64,000 bases of DNA from Hallerella sp963660435 (GCA_963660435.1 CAVKYI010000002.1:177301-241300), one strand, 5' to 3'; positions 8,790-18,628 are shown, counted from the stretch's first letter. Notes: generated from the sequence alone by a model not told the origin. Translations and numbers: made by a program.

Positions 8790-10043
8790 ATGCAAAGAAG
8801 AAACCTCAAGAACCGCGGCACATGGAACCGCAAACAGGCAGACTCAAGCCCGAAACCCGACAAGAATCCCGAAACGATTCCGACCGACCTGGAAGGAAAG
8901 CGCGCCTGTTTCGAAAACTGGGCAAGGGAAAACCGGATCCCGGGAAAAATCCAGAGCTGGTTTACCGTTCCCGTCAAGGCGGATTCCTGCGACTGGCGTA
9001 TTTTCTCGAAGCACATGGCCAAGGGAAACCGCATTCTGTCCATCGAAAGTCCATTCAAGGGCGCGAAGCCTCCAAAGCTAGTCCTCGACATCGACAGCCA
9101 AATTCGAAAGCCTCATCTTTCCAAGTTCCGCGGATCGATCCTCCAGATCTGGTTTCGCGCCACGGGTGACGGACGCTTCGGCATCGCCGTGCAGAACATT
9201 CTGCATTCCGCGGAAGCGACCCGAGAATTCAAGACATTCCTCGACTATCTCGAACGCGAGCATTCGGGCGACGTTCTCTGCTGCCACCAGATTCAGGTCA
9301 GCCCGGTGCAGACATTCGACCCGGCACATCCCGTTCCGGGTTCCCGCATCGAATTTCGCAAGGGTTTCGGGAGCAGATTCATCCCGATCGGAGGCACCGA
9401 CCAGAAATACAGCGTCATCGACTGGGCTCCGGCCTGCAAGGCTCCCTGGATAGGTCTGCCGAAGCGTATCCGCGAAATGATTCACCCGGCAAGAGGCGAC
9501 CGGTTTCTCGAATGCTTCGCGGGTCCCGCCTACATCGCCGAGGCTCTTTCCAAGGATTTCGAAGACTGCTTCGCCGCCGATATTCGCGACATGGACCGCC
9601 AGACGCCTCACGTCCGCTACATCCACGCGGCCATCGACAAGGAGTTCTTCCCGAAATTTTTCCGCGGAAAATCCAGGGACGGCAAATGGACCATCTATCT
9701 CGATCCGCCCGCCGGGAAGGCCCTCTCCGGAAACGTCATCCCGGAAATCGCAAGAAGCCACCCCGAGCGCATCATCCTGAACTCTTCCGATCTCGCCATC
9801 GCCGTCCAGGAAATCAAGCGGTTTCGCCGCGAAGGCTACATGCTGCGGAAAATCGTGCCGATGGACCTCGAACCGGGCACCCCGCGCATCCATGCGCTAT
9901 TTTTCTTTGTTCCGGACCGCGACGGGCTTCTCGGGCGTCGCGAAGAACGCAAGGGAAAAGTCATCCGGAAACGCGAGAACCAGGAAACGGAAAACGATTC
10001 GCGAGCGGGGACAATTCTTTTTAGCCAAAAACGCAGGCGTTAA
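8790..10043 (+). CDS. TrmA/RlmD-like protein lacking the catalytic cysteine
   Basis: 417 residues. The C-terminal half looks like the SAM domain of RNA 5-methyluridine methyltransferases: LECFAGPAYIAEAL in the position of the SAM loop (about 240), LDPPAGKALSG for the family DPPRxGC motif (about 303), ILNSSDLA for VSCNPxTLARD, and a YMLRKIVPMDLEPGTPRIHA ending. The catalytic cysteine and the proton-abstracting glutamate context are not present, and no TRAM or Fe-S cysteine cluster is seen, so classical m5U transfer is unlikely. The N-terminus and the C-terminal tail are very basic, consistent with nucleic acid binding. It starts seven bases after the RepA-like gene, suggesting a shared transcript. 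Confidence 0.55.
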   Translation: MQRRNLKNRGTWNRKQADSSPKPDKNPETIPTDLEGKRACFENWARENRIPGKIQSWFTVPVKADSCDWRIFSKHMAKGNRILSIESPFKGAKPPKLVLDIDSQIRKPHLSKFRGSILQIWFRATGDGRFGIAVQNILHSAEATREFKTFLDYLEREHSGDVLCCHQIQVSPVQTFDPAHPVPGSRIEFRKGFGSRFIPIGGTDQKYSVIDWAPACKAPWIGLPKRIREMIHPARGDRFLECFAGPAYIAEALSKDFEDCFAADIRDMDRQTPHVRYIHAAIDKEFFPKFFRGKSRDGKWTIYLDPPAGKALSGNVIPEIARSHPERIILNSSDLAIAVQEIKRFRREGYMLRKIVPMDLEPGTPRIHALFFFVPDRDGLLGRREERKGKVIRKRENQETENDSRAGTILFSQKRRR

Positions 10044-10077
10044 AAAATTCGCGCCAAAAAAAGATTAAATTGATAAT

Positions 10078-11244
10078 ATGAGGCACATTCAAAGCATTTC
10101 CATCGCTCTCGGACTTGTCGTCATCGCGGCAAGCGCCTATTTCGTCAAGCAGGGAGACACGCTCTGGGACATTTCCGGCGAATACCTGAACAATCCCTTT
10201 GCGTGGCCGGACCTGTGGGAAAACAACAGGCACATCCAGGATCCCCACTGGATTTACCCGGGCGATTCCATCTACCTGGGAGAAGTTCCCGACAGCTCCA
10301 AGGCGGAAAAAAAGCCGGCGCCTGTCCCCTGCGCGACAGCCGTGCGCGATTCCTCGCTTCCGAAGGGAGTTTCCGCTCCGAGCGGATGCGCTTCCGCAAA
10401 CCAGGACGACCACTTCGCCAAGATGCTCGGAAGCCTCTCCGCCGATGCGGACAAGAAGGAAAAGCCGGCGAGGCAAAAAGGCGTATCCTACTACTACGCA
10501 CAGCGCTCCGAACCGAAGATCTTCAACGGCTACTACCAGGTTCTTTCGCCGATGCTCCTCTCTCCGGACAGCCTCAAGTCGGATTCTTCCTGGTTCACAG
10601 TCAATTCCGGCGAAAAGCGGAAGCCTCTCGTACATATTCCCGAAACGGAAATTATTCTAGGAATCGGCATGAACACGTCGCCAAGGGCAACCGTCGGGGC
10701 GATTGTCGAGATCTGGGACGCGAGGCCCGCCATGCTCCCCGAGACAAGGACGCGCGCCAAGGAAAAGATTGCGGTCCTTCGCTACACGGGACTTGCGAAA
10801 ATAACCGATGTCGGCGATACGCTTTCCCGAGCCGTACTCCTCCAGAACATGCGCGAAATAAAGATCGAATACGCAAAGGCCCGCCTGCAAAAGCCGTTCA
10901 AGCCCATCAACGTCGCAAGCTACAGCGAAATCAAGTCCGCTTCGCTAGACAGCATGGCCATCGTCCGCTACGCGCTCGAAAAGAATCTCGCCATCGGTCC
11001 CTATGGCTACGTCATGATTGATCGCGGAAAGGACGACAACTACAGCCTAGGCGACGGAGTCGCCATCTGGGAAAGGGATCTTTCGGATACCCTGATTCCT
11101 CCCCGTCTTCTCGCGCGCGGCATCGTCACCAGCCTGAACGACGACCATTCCGTAATTCTCGTTCGCGAAGCCTACTACGGAGACAGGCGCATCCAATACG
11201 GGAACCTGGTCTCGATTACGCACAAGGCAAAGCTAGTCCCATGA
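10078..11244 (+). CDS. Exported LysM-domain protein
   Basis: 388 residues. A signal peptide (MRHIQSISIALGLVVIAASA) runs straight into one LysM module (YFVKQGDTLWDISGEYLNN... IYPGDSIYLGEVP, about residues 20-67), the fold that binds N-acetylglucosamine polymers such as peptidoglycan. An Ala/Lys/Ser-rich linker follows, then a C-terminal region of about 230 residues with beta-rich character (TSPRATVGAIVEIWDARP, NYSLGDGVAIWERD) that I do not recognise. Similar long LysM proteins are common in Fibrobacter-like genomes. It overlaps the following small membrane gene by ATGA. Confidence 0.75.
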   Translation: MRHIQSISIALGLVVIAASAYFVKQGDTLWDISGEYLNNPFAWPDLWENNRHIQDPHWIYPGDSIYLGEVPDSSKAEKKPAPVPCATAVRDSSLPKGVSAPSGCASANQDDHFAKMLGSLSADADKKEKPARQKGVSYYYAQRSEPKIFNGYYQVLSPMLLSPDSLKSDSSWFTVNSGEKRKPLVHIPETEIILGIGMNTSPRATVGAIVEIWDARPAMLPETRTRAKEKIAVLRYTGLAKITDVGDTLSRAVLLQNMREIKIEYAKARLQKPFKPINVASYSEIKSASLDSMAIVRYALEKNLAIGPYGYVMIDRGKDDNYSLGDGVAIWERDLSDTLIPPRLLARGIVTSLNDDHSVILVREAYYGDRRIQYGNLVSITHKAKLVP

Positions 11245-11405
11245 AACCGAGGCTAGCCATCGTCGGACTCTACCTGCTTCTGGTCAGCATCGCGCTTCTT
11301 CTTGCGACAAGCGTCGTCTTCGTCGCAAGTCCGAAAGTAGCGGACCGGGCGGCGGAACTCATCGGGCAGGAACGTCTCTCTACCCTGGTTCGACTTCTCT
11401 ACTGA
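11241..11405 (+). CDS. 54-residue single-span membrane protein
   Basis: Small gene starting within the stop of the LysM gene (ATGA overlap) and ending 13 bases before the sensor kinase. Translation gives MKPRLAIVGLYLLLVSIALL, a hydrophobic span to about residue 29, and a short amphipathic tail (SPKVADRAAELIGQERLSTL). Neighbouring overlaps on both sides and the codon use support translation. It could be a small partner of the kinase downstream; no family is recognised. Confidence 0.6.
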   Translation: MKPRLAIVGLYLLLVSIALLLATSVVFVASPKVADRAAELIGQERLSTLVRLLY

Positions 11406-11418
11406 TTCGGAGCGAACC

Positions 11419-13467
11419 GTGAAACTTCCGAAGAACAACCGCATTTTCATTGCGCTTTTTTTCGGCGGGATCATCATTCCGACAGCGATACTCGCCGTCC
11501 TCAGCTTCCGAAACGTCCAGAACGAGCGTCTCCTTGCCGAGAAAAATTTCGAAGACGCCCAGGTTTCCTTTTCGAAACAGGCAATCCAGGCCGTTCAAGC
11601 GGAACAGCGCGAAATCCTGAAGGAAACGAGGAACGCGTCGCTCTTCCTTTACGAGCAGCCGCAAAAGCTCCTCGAATTCGGGAACGCGGTATCCTTCAAG
11701 AAAGTGCCGGGCATCGCCGCCATCTTTCTCTTCAACGAGAACAGGCTCGTCTATCCGAGCATTTCCATTTCGAGCCACCCGGCCTGGCCCGATCCGCCGA
11801 CCACGGTTCCCGGCGAAATCGAGAAAAAGCTCCTCCGCGGCGAAGTGGCGGGATTGAATCCCGAAAAGATAGACTTCGCCCGTTCCGCCCTTCTCCTGCG
11901 AACCCCCTACCTGTCCAAGAAAGACAACATCCTGAACCTGATAGGGATTCTCCGATTGCGCTATCGCCAGAAGAATTACGAAGAAGCGCTTCGCGTCATC
12001 GACATTCTCGAACGCCATCCCGAAGCCCACGGATATCTGCAGAACGACCTTTCCAAATCGCTCTTCCTGCTCAAGTTCGAAATTTTCGTAGAACAGAAAA
12101 AGCATTCAGCCGCCGAAAACTACTGTCTCTTCCTCTTTTCCGAGTTCCTGGAAGGCGAAGCCCTGCAGGACATCGGGAGCGCCAAGTTCTTTTTCGAGAA
12201 CGCCATCAGCCAGATTCTCTCGTTCGAGGAACTTTCCAAGGAAAAGCGGGACGCGTTCTGGAACCTGCGCGAAAACCTGAACAGACAGATAGAACATGCG
12301 GAAGCGTTCGCTTCGCACCGTGATTTTCTAAGGAACCTTGCCGAAGATCCTCGCCCGGCAAAAGACGGGATACTCTACAAGCAGGACGGCCAGATCCTTT
12401 TCTTCCGCATGGCCTACCCTTGGCTTTCCGGTGACCAGGTCGTTATCGGCCTTATCGACCGGGACGCCTACGGAGAGCGCATCCGCAAGAAGCTTGCCGA
12501 AACGGCCCGCGAATGGAAAGACGTCGTTTACTCCGTTTCCGACGACCGCGACTCCGTAATCCTTGGCAAGAAGCAAGATTCCGATGTCCAGATTTCAAGA
12601 CAGATGGATCTCGGCGAAAGCATGGGATGGACGCTCACCCTGTACAGGCGTTCTTCCCAGGAGCTTTACAGCGAGGCAAGGCACAAGATGTTCCAGCTTT
12701 CCGGCCTTGTCGCGTTCTCCCTGCTCACCGTCATCCTCGGGTCCTTCTTCATCTTCAAGACCATTTCCCAGGAACGGAAACTCATTTCGATGAAGACGAA
12801 CTTTCTCTCTTCGATTTCCCACGAACTCAAGACGCCTCTCACGTCCATCAAGATGTTTGCCGAGATGATTTCGGGCGGACGCGTCCAAAAAATCGAGAAG
12901 TGCGCAGAATACGCGGCACTTATCGGCAAGGAATCCACGAGACTGGAAAACCTGATAGGCGCTATCCTCAGCTACACGCGAATGGAAACCGGCAAGCAGA
13001 CTTTCCGATGGGAACGCCTCGACCTTTCGGAATGCGTATCGAGGGTTTACGAAGCGATTCTCGACCAGGCGGACAACCGCGGACTCGCGATGACGCGGGA
13101 ACTTTCCCCCGGCTGTTTCGTCATGGGAGACTTCACCGCGCTCTACAGCCTAGCCCAGGGACTGATGGAAAACGCCATCAAATACACGAATCCCCCGGGA
13201 AAAGTGCATATACGGGTCTTCGAGGAAAACGAAAAAATCGTATTTTCTGTAGCGGATACCGGCATTGGCATCGCCTCTGCCGAACAGAAAAACATCTTTA
13301 ACGACTTCTACCGCGTCGGTGACGAAATGACCCGCAGCACCAAAGGGTCCGGTCTCGGGCTAGCCATCGTCAAGCGCGTTGCGGAAGCCCACAAGGCGAG
13401 CGTTTCCGTGCAAAGCCACCCCGGCAAGGGTTCCACTTTCACGGTCAAGTTCAAAAAGGCGGAATAA
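11419..13467 (+). CDS. Two-component sensor histidine kinase
   Basis: 682 residues, inner-membrane sensor. First span at about residues 9-30 (FIALFFGGIIIPTAILAVL), then an extracytoplasmic region of about 390 residues including helical TPR-like stretches (LRLRYRQKNYEEALRVIDIL), a second span (about 418-442, LVAFSLLTVILGSFFIF), then the HisKA dimerisation helix with the phospho-accepting His at about 468 (SSISHELKTPLTSIKMF) and HATPase_c with N box LMENAIKYT, G1 VADTGIGI and G2 KGSGLGLAIVK. The cytoplasmic part is canonical; the sensing domain is unusually large and unrecognised. The stop overlaps the response regulator start by one base (TAATG), so the pair is translationally coupled. Confidence 0.92.
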   Translation: MKLPKNNRIFIALFFGGIIIPTAILAVLSFRNVQNERLLAEKNFEDAQVSFSKQAIQAVQAEQREILKETRNASLFLYEQPQKLLEFGNAVSFKKVPGIAAIFLFNENRLVYPSISISSHPAWPDPPTTVPGEIEKKLLRGEVAGLNPEKIDFARSALLLRTPYLSKKDNILNLIGILRLRYRQKNYEEALRVIDILERHPEAHGYLQNDLSKSLFLLKFEIFVEQKKHSAAENYCLFLFSEFLEGEALQDIGSAKFFFENAISQILSFEELSKEKRDAFWNLRENLNRQIEHAEAFASHRDFLRNLAEDPRPAKDGILYKQDGQILFFRMAYPWLSGDQVVIGLIDRDAYGERIRKKLAETAREWKDVVYSVSDDRDSVILGKKQDSDVQISRQMDLGESMGWTLTLYRRSSQELYSEARHKMFQLSGLVAFSLLTVILGSFFIFKTISQERKLISMKTNFLSSISHELKTPLTSIKMFAEMISGGRVQKIEKCAEYAALIGKESTRLENLIGAILSYTRMETGKQTFRWERLDLSECVSRVYEAILDQADNRGLAMTRELSPGCFVMGDFTALYSLAQGLMENAIKYTNPPGKVHIRVFEENEKIVFSVADTGIGIASAEQKNIFNDFYRVGDEMTRSTKGSGLGLAIVKRVAEAHKASVSVQSHPGKGSTFTVKFKKAE

Positions 13468-14186
13468 TGGAAAACAGGAAAATCCTCATTGTCGAAGACG
13501 AAGAAATCATCCGGCTAGGCCTGAAAGACAACTTCGAGCTCGAAAACTACACGGTGGAAACCGCGGGAGACGGCGAAGAGGCCATCGAGAAGGCGGACTC
13601 GTTCCTCCCGGATCTGGTCATCCTGGATCTGATGATCCCCAAGAAAAGCGGCTTCGAAGTCTGCCGCTACATTCGCAAGAAGCATCCCGACTCGTTCATC
13701 ATCATGCTCACCGCCAAGACGGAAGAAACATCCAAGGTGACGGGTCTTGAAATGGGCGCGGACGACTACGTGACAAAACCGTTTTCCATACTCGAACTTC
13801 TCGCCCGCGTCAAGGCGTTCCTGCGGCGCGGTCCGCGTACCGGCGCATCGAACGCCGTGGCGGAATCCCAGACAGGACAGGACGCCGTCGATTTCGGCAA
13901 TATCCATCTCGACTTCAAGAAATACGAAGCGAGCAAGAACGGGGTTCCCATCGAACTCTCCGCGCGTGAATTCCAGATTCTCAAGTATTTCTGGGGAAAG
14001 CGCGGCGAGGTCATCCTGCGCGAAGACCTTCTGCAGGACATCTGGGGATACACGGCGGACAATATGCCTTCGACCCGCACGATAGACAACCACATCGTCA
14101 ATCTCCGCAAAAAGCTCGAAGATGACCAGGCGAATCCGAAAATCATCCTCTCCATCCGCGGAGCCGGTTACAAGTTCGACGTCTGA
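13467..14186 (+). CDS. OmpR/PhoB-family response regulator
   Basis: 239 residues. The receiver domain carries the acidic pair (VEDEE), the phospho-acceptor aspartate in DLVILDLMIPKKSGFE (about residue 53), the conserved Thr (MLTAKT) and Lys (YVTKPF). A winged-helix trans_reg_C domain follows (SAREFQILKYFWGKRGEVI... TRTIDNHIVNLRKKLE... SIRGAGYKFDV). It is the partner of the histidine kinase just upstream, and its stop overlaps the next gene start, tying the propeller protein to the same signal pathway. Confidence 0.94.
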   Translation: MENRKILIVEDEEIIRLGLKDNFELENYTVETAGDGEEAIEKADSFLPDLVILDLMIPKKSGFEVCRYIRKKHPDSFIIMLTAKTEETSKVTGLEMGADDYVTKPFSILELLARVKAFLRRGPRTGASNAVAESQTGQDAVDFGNIHLDFKKYEASKNGVPIELSAREFQILKYFWGKRGEVILREDLLQDIWGYTADNMPSTRTIDNHIVNLRKKLEDDQANPKIILSIRGAGYKFDV

Positions 14187-16702
14187 TGTTCCGAGTTCCG
14201 ATTTTCCGTCTTGCGTTCTTGACTGTCCTTTGCTTCTCCGAGGCGTTTTCTTCGCATATGGGAAAGGAACTCTACGAAGCGGTCTATCAGTTCGAGATCA
14301 AGGGAAACTTCGCCGAGGCGCAGGACATGCTTTCGCGCATTTCCATCGAAGGCGACGACGAGGACAAGAGCAAGGCGTTCTTTCTCCTCGGAAAGATCCA
14401 GGAACTTTCCGAAAGCCCGCTAAACGCGACATTCTACTACAGGCAGGCGCTCGCCAATCCCGCAAACGCGAGAGACGCCTACTTTCTCGCCAGCCGAATC
14501 GAAAGCCTTGACACGACACCGGCCCGTCTAGTTCTCGACAGGTCGATTCTCTCCGCCTCCATCCGGGAAACGTTTGGCGGCAAGCAGCCATCCATCCTGC
14601 TTTCGAACAACCAGCTCTACAGTCTGCACGACGAGAAATTCGTCTCGGTTCCCACCTTCATTGCCGAGAGAGCGAAGATTCTCGCCGTCACGTCGGCCGG
14701 CATCTGGTTTTCGGACGAAAACTCGACAACGCTCAACTTTCAGCCAAAGGATTCCAGGAAACCCGTCCATTCCTACCGATTCGATTCCGCCATTTCGAGC
14801 GTATCTCCCCTGCCGGGAATCGGCGCGTTTGTCATCACCGAGAAGACGTTCGCGTTCGCCGCAAACGAGGGCATCCGCTTTTCCGTCGATAACCGTTACC
14901 GCGGATGCTCGCCCGTCGGATTCTACCAGCCGCAAAACGCGTTTGTCGTCAGCTGCCCGGATAACGCGCTCCACCTGTTCGATGCGGAATCCGGAGCGGA
15001 AATGCAGACGCTATCCCTAATCGACCCCATCCAGAAGACGCTTCTGTCTAGCGAAGGCATTTTCGTTTCCTCCTCCAATACGCTTTGGCACTTTCGTCCA
15101 CAGTCGGGCAACGCATACATCTGGAAGAACGCGGAAAACCCCATCGAGGACATCGAATTTTTCGAAGGCAAGATTGCCGTTCTCGAAAGCGATGGCAAGC
15201 TAAGGCTTCTTTCTCCCGAATCGGGAACGGAACTTTTCAAATCGTCCATCGACGGGGAAAAACTGTTCCCGATTGCCTGCGGAACGCTTGGGATCTTTTC
15301 CCGGGAAGGCTCACTCTCCGTTGTCGATACGACTCTAAGACAACTCTGGCACTACCATTTCGGAAAGCCTCTTGTCGCAGAACCGATTCAAAGCCAGGGG
15401 CTTCTGTTTCTTCCCTTCGAAAAGGGTGAGCTTCTCGCAATCGACGCGCTCCATTACGGTGGCCGCCCCATTCTTTCCCAGCGCTACGCGGAAAAAGCGG
15501 TCAAGGCCAAGGAGGCGGGGAACTGGCAAGAAATGGAAGCGCTCATCGATTCCACCCGGAAGCTCGAACCGGGAAACCCGACGGCAAGCTATCTGTATGC
15601 GGTGAATCTCGAACGCATCGGCGAAAGCGAGGCTAGGCGCGCGGAAGCCTGGTCCACCGCGGTCCGCTATTCGTTCGGCGACAGGCAGACAAGCGCCTCC
15701 ATTCTCTCCCATTACGCAAAGATAATCGGAGCGTCCTATGTCCATTTTCTCCCCCTGTCTCCGCGAACTTTCTATCCGAGCCTTTTCAGCGCAGGCCATA
15801 CGCTCTTCACCATCGACCCCGCCGCCCAGAAACTCATCGCCCTCGACCCCGCTTCGGGAAACATCCGCTGGAAAAAGAACCTCGGTCTTCTCGAAACAAG
15901 TCCAGTCCTTGCCGACGGCAACGCGAAGCTCGCCATCGCAAACGGATTCCGGCTGCAGATCCACGAACTTTCCCCGGGAGGAAGGCTGCATTACAGCGAG
16001 CTGCCGGGAAAGCCATTCCAGGTAAGATTTCACGAAAACGCCATCTACGTTTCCACGTGGAACGGCTACCTGATCAAGCTGCTTGCCCCGAATTATGGCA
16101 TAGCCTGGGCGAGAAAGCTCTTCAACCTTCCCTTCCTGTTCGACGTTTCCAGGGGAAACATCGCCGTTTCGAGCCTCGAAGGGACTATCGGGTTTGTCAG
16201 CGAAGCGGCAGGGCAAAATCCAGGACGCATGATAGAAACCCGGGCGAACGTTTCCGTCATGGACGCAGCCGACTCGACAATCGCCATCGCGACCGACCAG
16301 AACGAAATCCGGATCTACGCTCCGGAATCCGAAGAGCCTATCCAGGTGTTTCCGACAGGTTCCGCAGTCCTTTCGCTCAAGTGGGTCCCCATCGGGAGCG
16401 CCAAATACCTTCTCGCGAGCCTCGCCGACCAGAAGATCAATCTATTCGGCCCCACATCCCGGGAAGCCATCTGGACCTTTACCGGGAAAAACTCCGTTTT
16501 CGCAAGCCCGGTCATAAACGGAAACTATCTCTATATTGACCAGCAGTCCCATATCGCGCAAATTTCCCTTTCCAAGGGGACTGTCGAAAGGCGCTTTTCC
16601 ACCCCGGGAGGCGCCGGGACCCCGTTCATCCTCGACAATACGCTCTTCTGCATATCGCCCAAGCGGCTGCTTTACGCCTTTCCTCTTGCGAAACCGTTCT
16701 GA
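14186..16702 (+). CDS. Exported TPR plus PQQ-type beta-propeller protein
   Basis: 838 residues. Signal peptide MFRVPIFRLAFLTVLCFSEA, a short TPR-like part (ELYEAVYQFEIKGNFAEAQD, KAFFLLGKIQEL), then many weak propeller blades, the clearest being TIDPAAQKLIALDPASGNIR and GYLIKLLAPNYGIAWARKLF, typical of PQQ/BamB-like repeats. A second TPR segment lies at about 430-490 (KAKEAGNWQEMEALIDSTRK). BamB-like proteins scaffold outer-membrane assembly, but the double-propeller arrangement and length differ from BamB. Overlap with the response regulator (TGATG) suggests it works with, or reports on, this two-component system. Confidence 0.7.
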   Translation: MFRVPIFRLAFLTVLCFSEAFSSHMGKELYEAVYQFEIKGNFAEAQDMLSRISIEGDDEDKSKAFFLLGKIQELSESPLNATFYYRQALANPANARDAYFLASRIESLDTTPARLVLDRSILSASIRETFGGKQPSILLSNNQLYSLHDEKFVSVPTFIAERAKILAVTSAGIWFSDENSTTLNFQPKDSRKPVHSYRFDSAISSVSPLPGIGAFVITEKTFAFAANEGIRFSVDNRYRGCSPVGFYQPQNAFVVSCPDNALHLFDAESGAEMQTLSLIDPIQKTLLSSEGIFVSSSNTLWHFRPQSGNAYIWKNAENPIEDIEFFEGKIAVLESDGKLRLLSPESGTELFKSSIDGEKLFPIACGTLGIFSREGSLSVVDTTLRQLWHYHFGKPLVAEPIQSQGLLFLPFEKGELLAIDALHYGGRPILSQRYAEKAVKAKEAGNWQEMEALIDSTRKLEPGNPTASYLYAVNLERIGESEARRAEAWSTAVRYSFGDRQTSASILSHYAKIIGASYVHFLPLSPRTFYPSLFSAGHTLFTIDPAAQKLIALDPASGNIRWKKNLGLLETSPVLADGNAKLAIANGFRLQIHELSPGGRLHYSELPGKPFQVRFHENAIYVSTWNGYLIKLLAPNYGIAWARKLFNLPFLFDVSRGNIAVSSLEGTIGFVSEAAGQNPGRMIETRANVSVMDAADSTIAIATDQNEIRIYAPESEEPIQVFPTGSAVLSLKWVPIGSAKYLLASLADQKINLFGPTSREAIWTFTGKNSVFASPVINGNYLYIDQQSHIAQISLSKGTVERRFSTPGGAGTPFILDNTLFCISPKRLLYAFPLAKPF

Positions 16703-16812
16703 TATATTTTTTTTACAAACGAAAATGTTATTTTCCGTCAATCTTTCTATATCTTTACAAGAAGATGTATAAAGATTATGAACGCAAATAACCAAAAGGG
16801 TGGATAGCAGAC

Positions 16813-18591
16813 TTGCGTAAAGAACACATATCAATTCATCGGCTTCCGGTCATCGCGCTGTCCGGTCTCTTTTTCCTTGCGCTCGTCGGCTGCAAGGACA
16901 AGGACGATTCCGCCTCGATAGAAAACTCTCTCTATCCGCGCTCCCAGACACTCTATCTCGGCGGATTCGACTGGGCTCCCCCCGGGACGACTTTCAACCC
17001 GCTAGATGCCGATCCGAACTTTCCCATCGACGGAAACATTCGCCTGATGTACGAAACGCTCTTCGCCTACAACATCCTCGACGGAAAGGCGGAGCCGATG
17101 CTCGCGAATTCCTACCGACAGACGGATTCATCCATTATCGTGGAGCTGGATTCCCGAGCGCGCTGGAACACGGGCGAACCTGTGACGGCGGACGATGTCA
17201 TCTACACGTTCTACCTCGATTCGCTTTTTCCAACCCCTCGCCACGCAGGCTCGCAATACATCGAACGCATTGAAGCGGACGGCAATCGCATCGAATTCGT
17301 CATGAACAAGACGAACCGGAATCCGCTGGTCCTTCTCAACCTTCTTTCCGAGACCTCGATCCTTCCGAAAAAGGTCTTCCAGCCTCTAGTCGAAGCCTCC
17401 AAAAGGAACGGACGCTACAACTACGCAAATGTCCTTGCATTCAAGAACGATTCCCTGCCCGTTGTCTCCGGACCATACAACCTCGAGACCTACTATCCGG
17501 ACAAGATTGTCCTCAAGCGGGTCGAGAACTACTGGGGAAACGCCAAGCACGACGGCAGGCTGCCCGCGCCGCTCTACATCGTCCATTCCCTCTACACGAG
17601 CAACAACCTTTTCAACAATGCGATGACAAAGGGAGAACTTGACGTTTCTTCCATCTTCATGCCCCGAATCTGGGAAAAGAAGCGCGACAACATTCGCGCC
17701 TGGAGCCTCAAGGAACCTTACCATTATCCGGGTTCCATTCCGACGCTTTTCATCGCGACGACCACGACTCCCTTTACCGATGTCGCTTTCCGCCGGGCGC
17801 TCGCCCATGCCATAAACTTCGAAAAGATCAAGGCTATCGCCGTATCCAATTACACGGACTCCGTCAAGCCGGGATTCATCCTTCCATTTGGCCAGGAATC
17901 CCGCTACTATAACGAAGAAGACGCCAAGACCTACGGCTATACCTACAATCTCGACAAGGCAAGAAAGATCCTGGAAGACGCCGGCTACTCCTGGGATACG
18001 CAAGGACAGCTGTTGAACAAGGACGGTCGCCCGGTCCGCCCCTTGAGCCTGGAATGTCCACAGGGTTGGACGGATTGGGAAGACGTGATCAAGGTCGTCG
18101 CCGAATCATTCAAGCAAATCGGTGTTGCGACAAACCAGCGATTCGTCGATTACGGGGAATGGGAAAAGGACTTGCGCTATGGAAAATTCGACCTGGCGAT
18201 GAAAACGCAGACAGCCGATCTTTCCGCGGCAACTCCGTGGACTCGCTTTGACCAGGTAATGAACAGCAAGAGCGCAAAGCCTGTCGGCGAAGAAGCCTTT
18301 TCGAACCAGGGACGTTTCAGCGACCCGCAGGCAGACAGCCTGCTCGCCCTGATTCCTTCGCTAACGGATTCCACCGACCTGAAAAAGGCCTACCGTTCCC
18401 TCAACCGGATTTTCATGGAGCAGATCCCCGTACTTCCGCTGATGTACCGTCCAACGCAATACTACCAGTTTTCGACAAGGCACTGGACGAACTTTCCCAC
18501 CGAAGAGAATCCTTACGCTCCCCCGCAAAACCTGATCGTCGGCGCGGGAATCAAGGCGCTGTGGGAAATCAAGCCCGTCAAAGCCCAGTAA
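16813..18591 (+). CDS. Peptide/oligopeptide ABC substrate-binding lipoprotein
   Basis: 592 residues, SBP family 5. The lipobox is visible as LALVGCKDKDDS (Cys at about 27). Family landmarks: LDADPNFPIDGNIRLMYETLF, VELDSRARWNTGEPVTADDVIYTF (the W-x-x-G-x-x-x-x-ADDV signature), FRRALAHAINFEKI and the C-terminal IPVLPLMYRPTQYYQF. It binds peptides in the periplasm for an ABC importer; no permease or ATPase gene is adjacent. The best start is TTG 16813 after AAAAGGGTGG; no ATG gives a full signal peptide. A strong terminator follows. Confidence 0.85.
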   Translation: MRKEHISIHRLPVIALSGLFFLALVGCKDKDDSASIENSLYPRSQTLYLGGFDWAPPGTTFNPLDADPNFPIDGNIRLMYETLFAYNILDGKAEPMLANSYRQTDSSIIVELDSRARWNTGEPVTADDVIYTFYLDSLFPTPRHAGSQYIERIEADGNRIEFVMNKTNRNPLVLLNLLSETSILPKKVFQPLVEASKRNGRYNYANVLAFKNDSLPVVSGPYNLETYYPDKIVLKRVENYWGNAKHDGRLPAPLYIVHSLYTSNNLFNNAMTKGELDVSSIFMPRIWEKKRDNIRAWSLKEPYHYPGSIPTLFIATTTTPFTDVAFRRALAHAINFEKIKAIAVSNYTDSVKPGFILPFGQESRYYNEEDAKTYGYTYNLDKARKILEDAGYSWDTQGQLLNKDGRPVRPLSLECPQGWTDWEDVIKVVAESFKQIGVATNQRFVDYGEWEKDLRYGKFDLAMKTQTADLSAATPWTRFDQVMNSKSAKPVGEEAFSNQGRFSDPQADSLLALIPSLTDSTDLKKAYRSLNRIFMEQIPVLPLMYRPTQYYQFSTRHWTNFPTEENPYAPPQNLIVGAGIKALWEIKPVKAQ

Positions 18592-18599
18592 TACCGATA

Positions 18600-18628
18600 A
18601 AAAGTCCGTTCCAAGACGGACTTTTTTA
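18600..18628 (+). terminator. Intrinsic terminator after the binding-protein gene
   Basis: An 8-base stem AAGTCCGT / ACGGACTT with a TCCAAG loop is followed by TTTTTA, nine bases after the stop codon. Confidence 0.92.

Noticed and set aside
8003..9091. 362-codon minus-strand frame
   Set aside because: Antisense to the RepA-like and TrmA-like genes; no recognisable domains.
16765..16791. 8-codon leader peptide (MYKDYERK) before the binding-protein gene
   Set aside because: Too short to judge, with no hairpin alternation suggesting attenuation.
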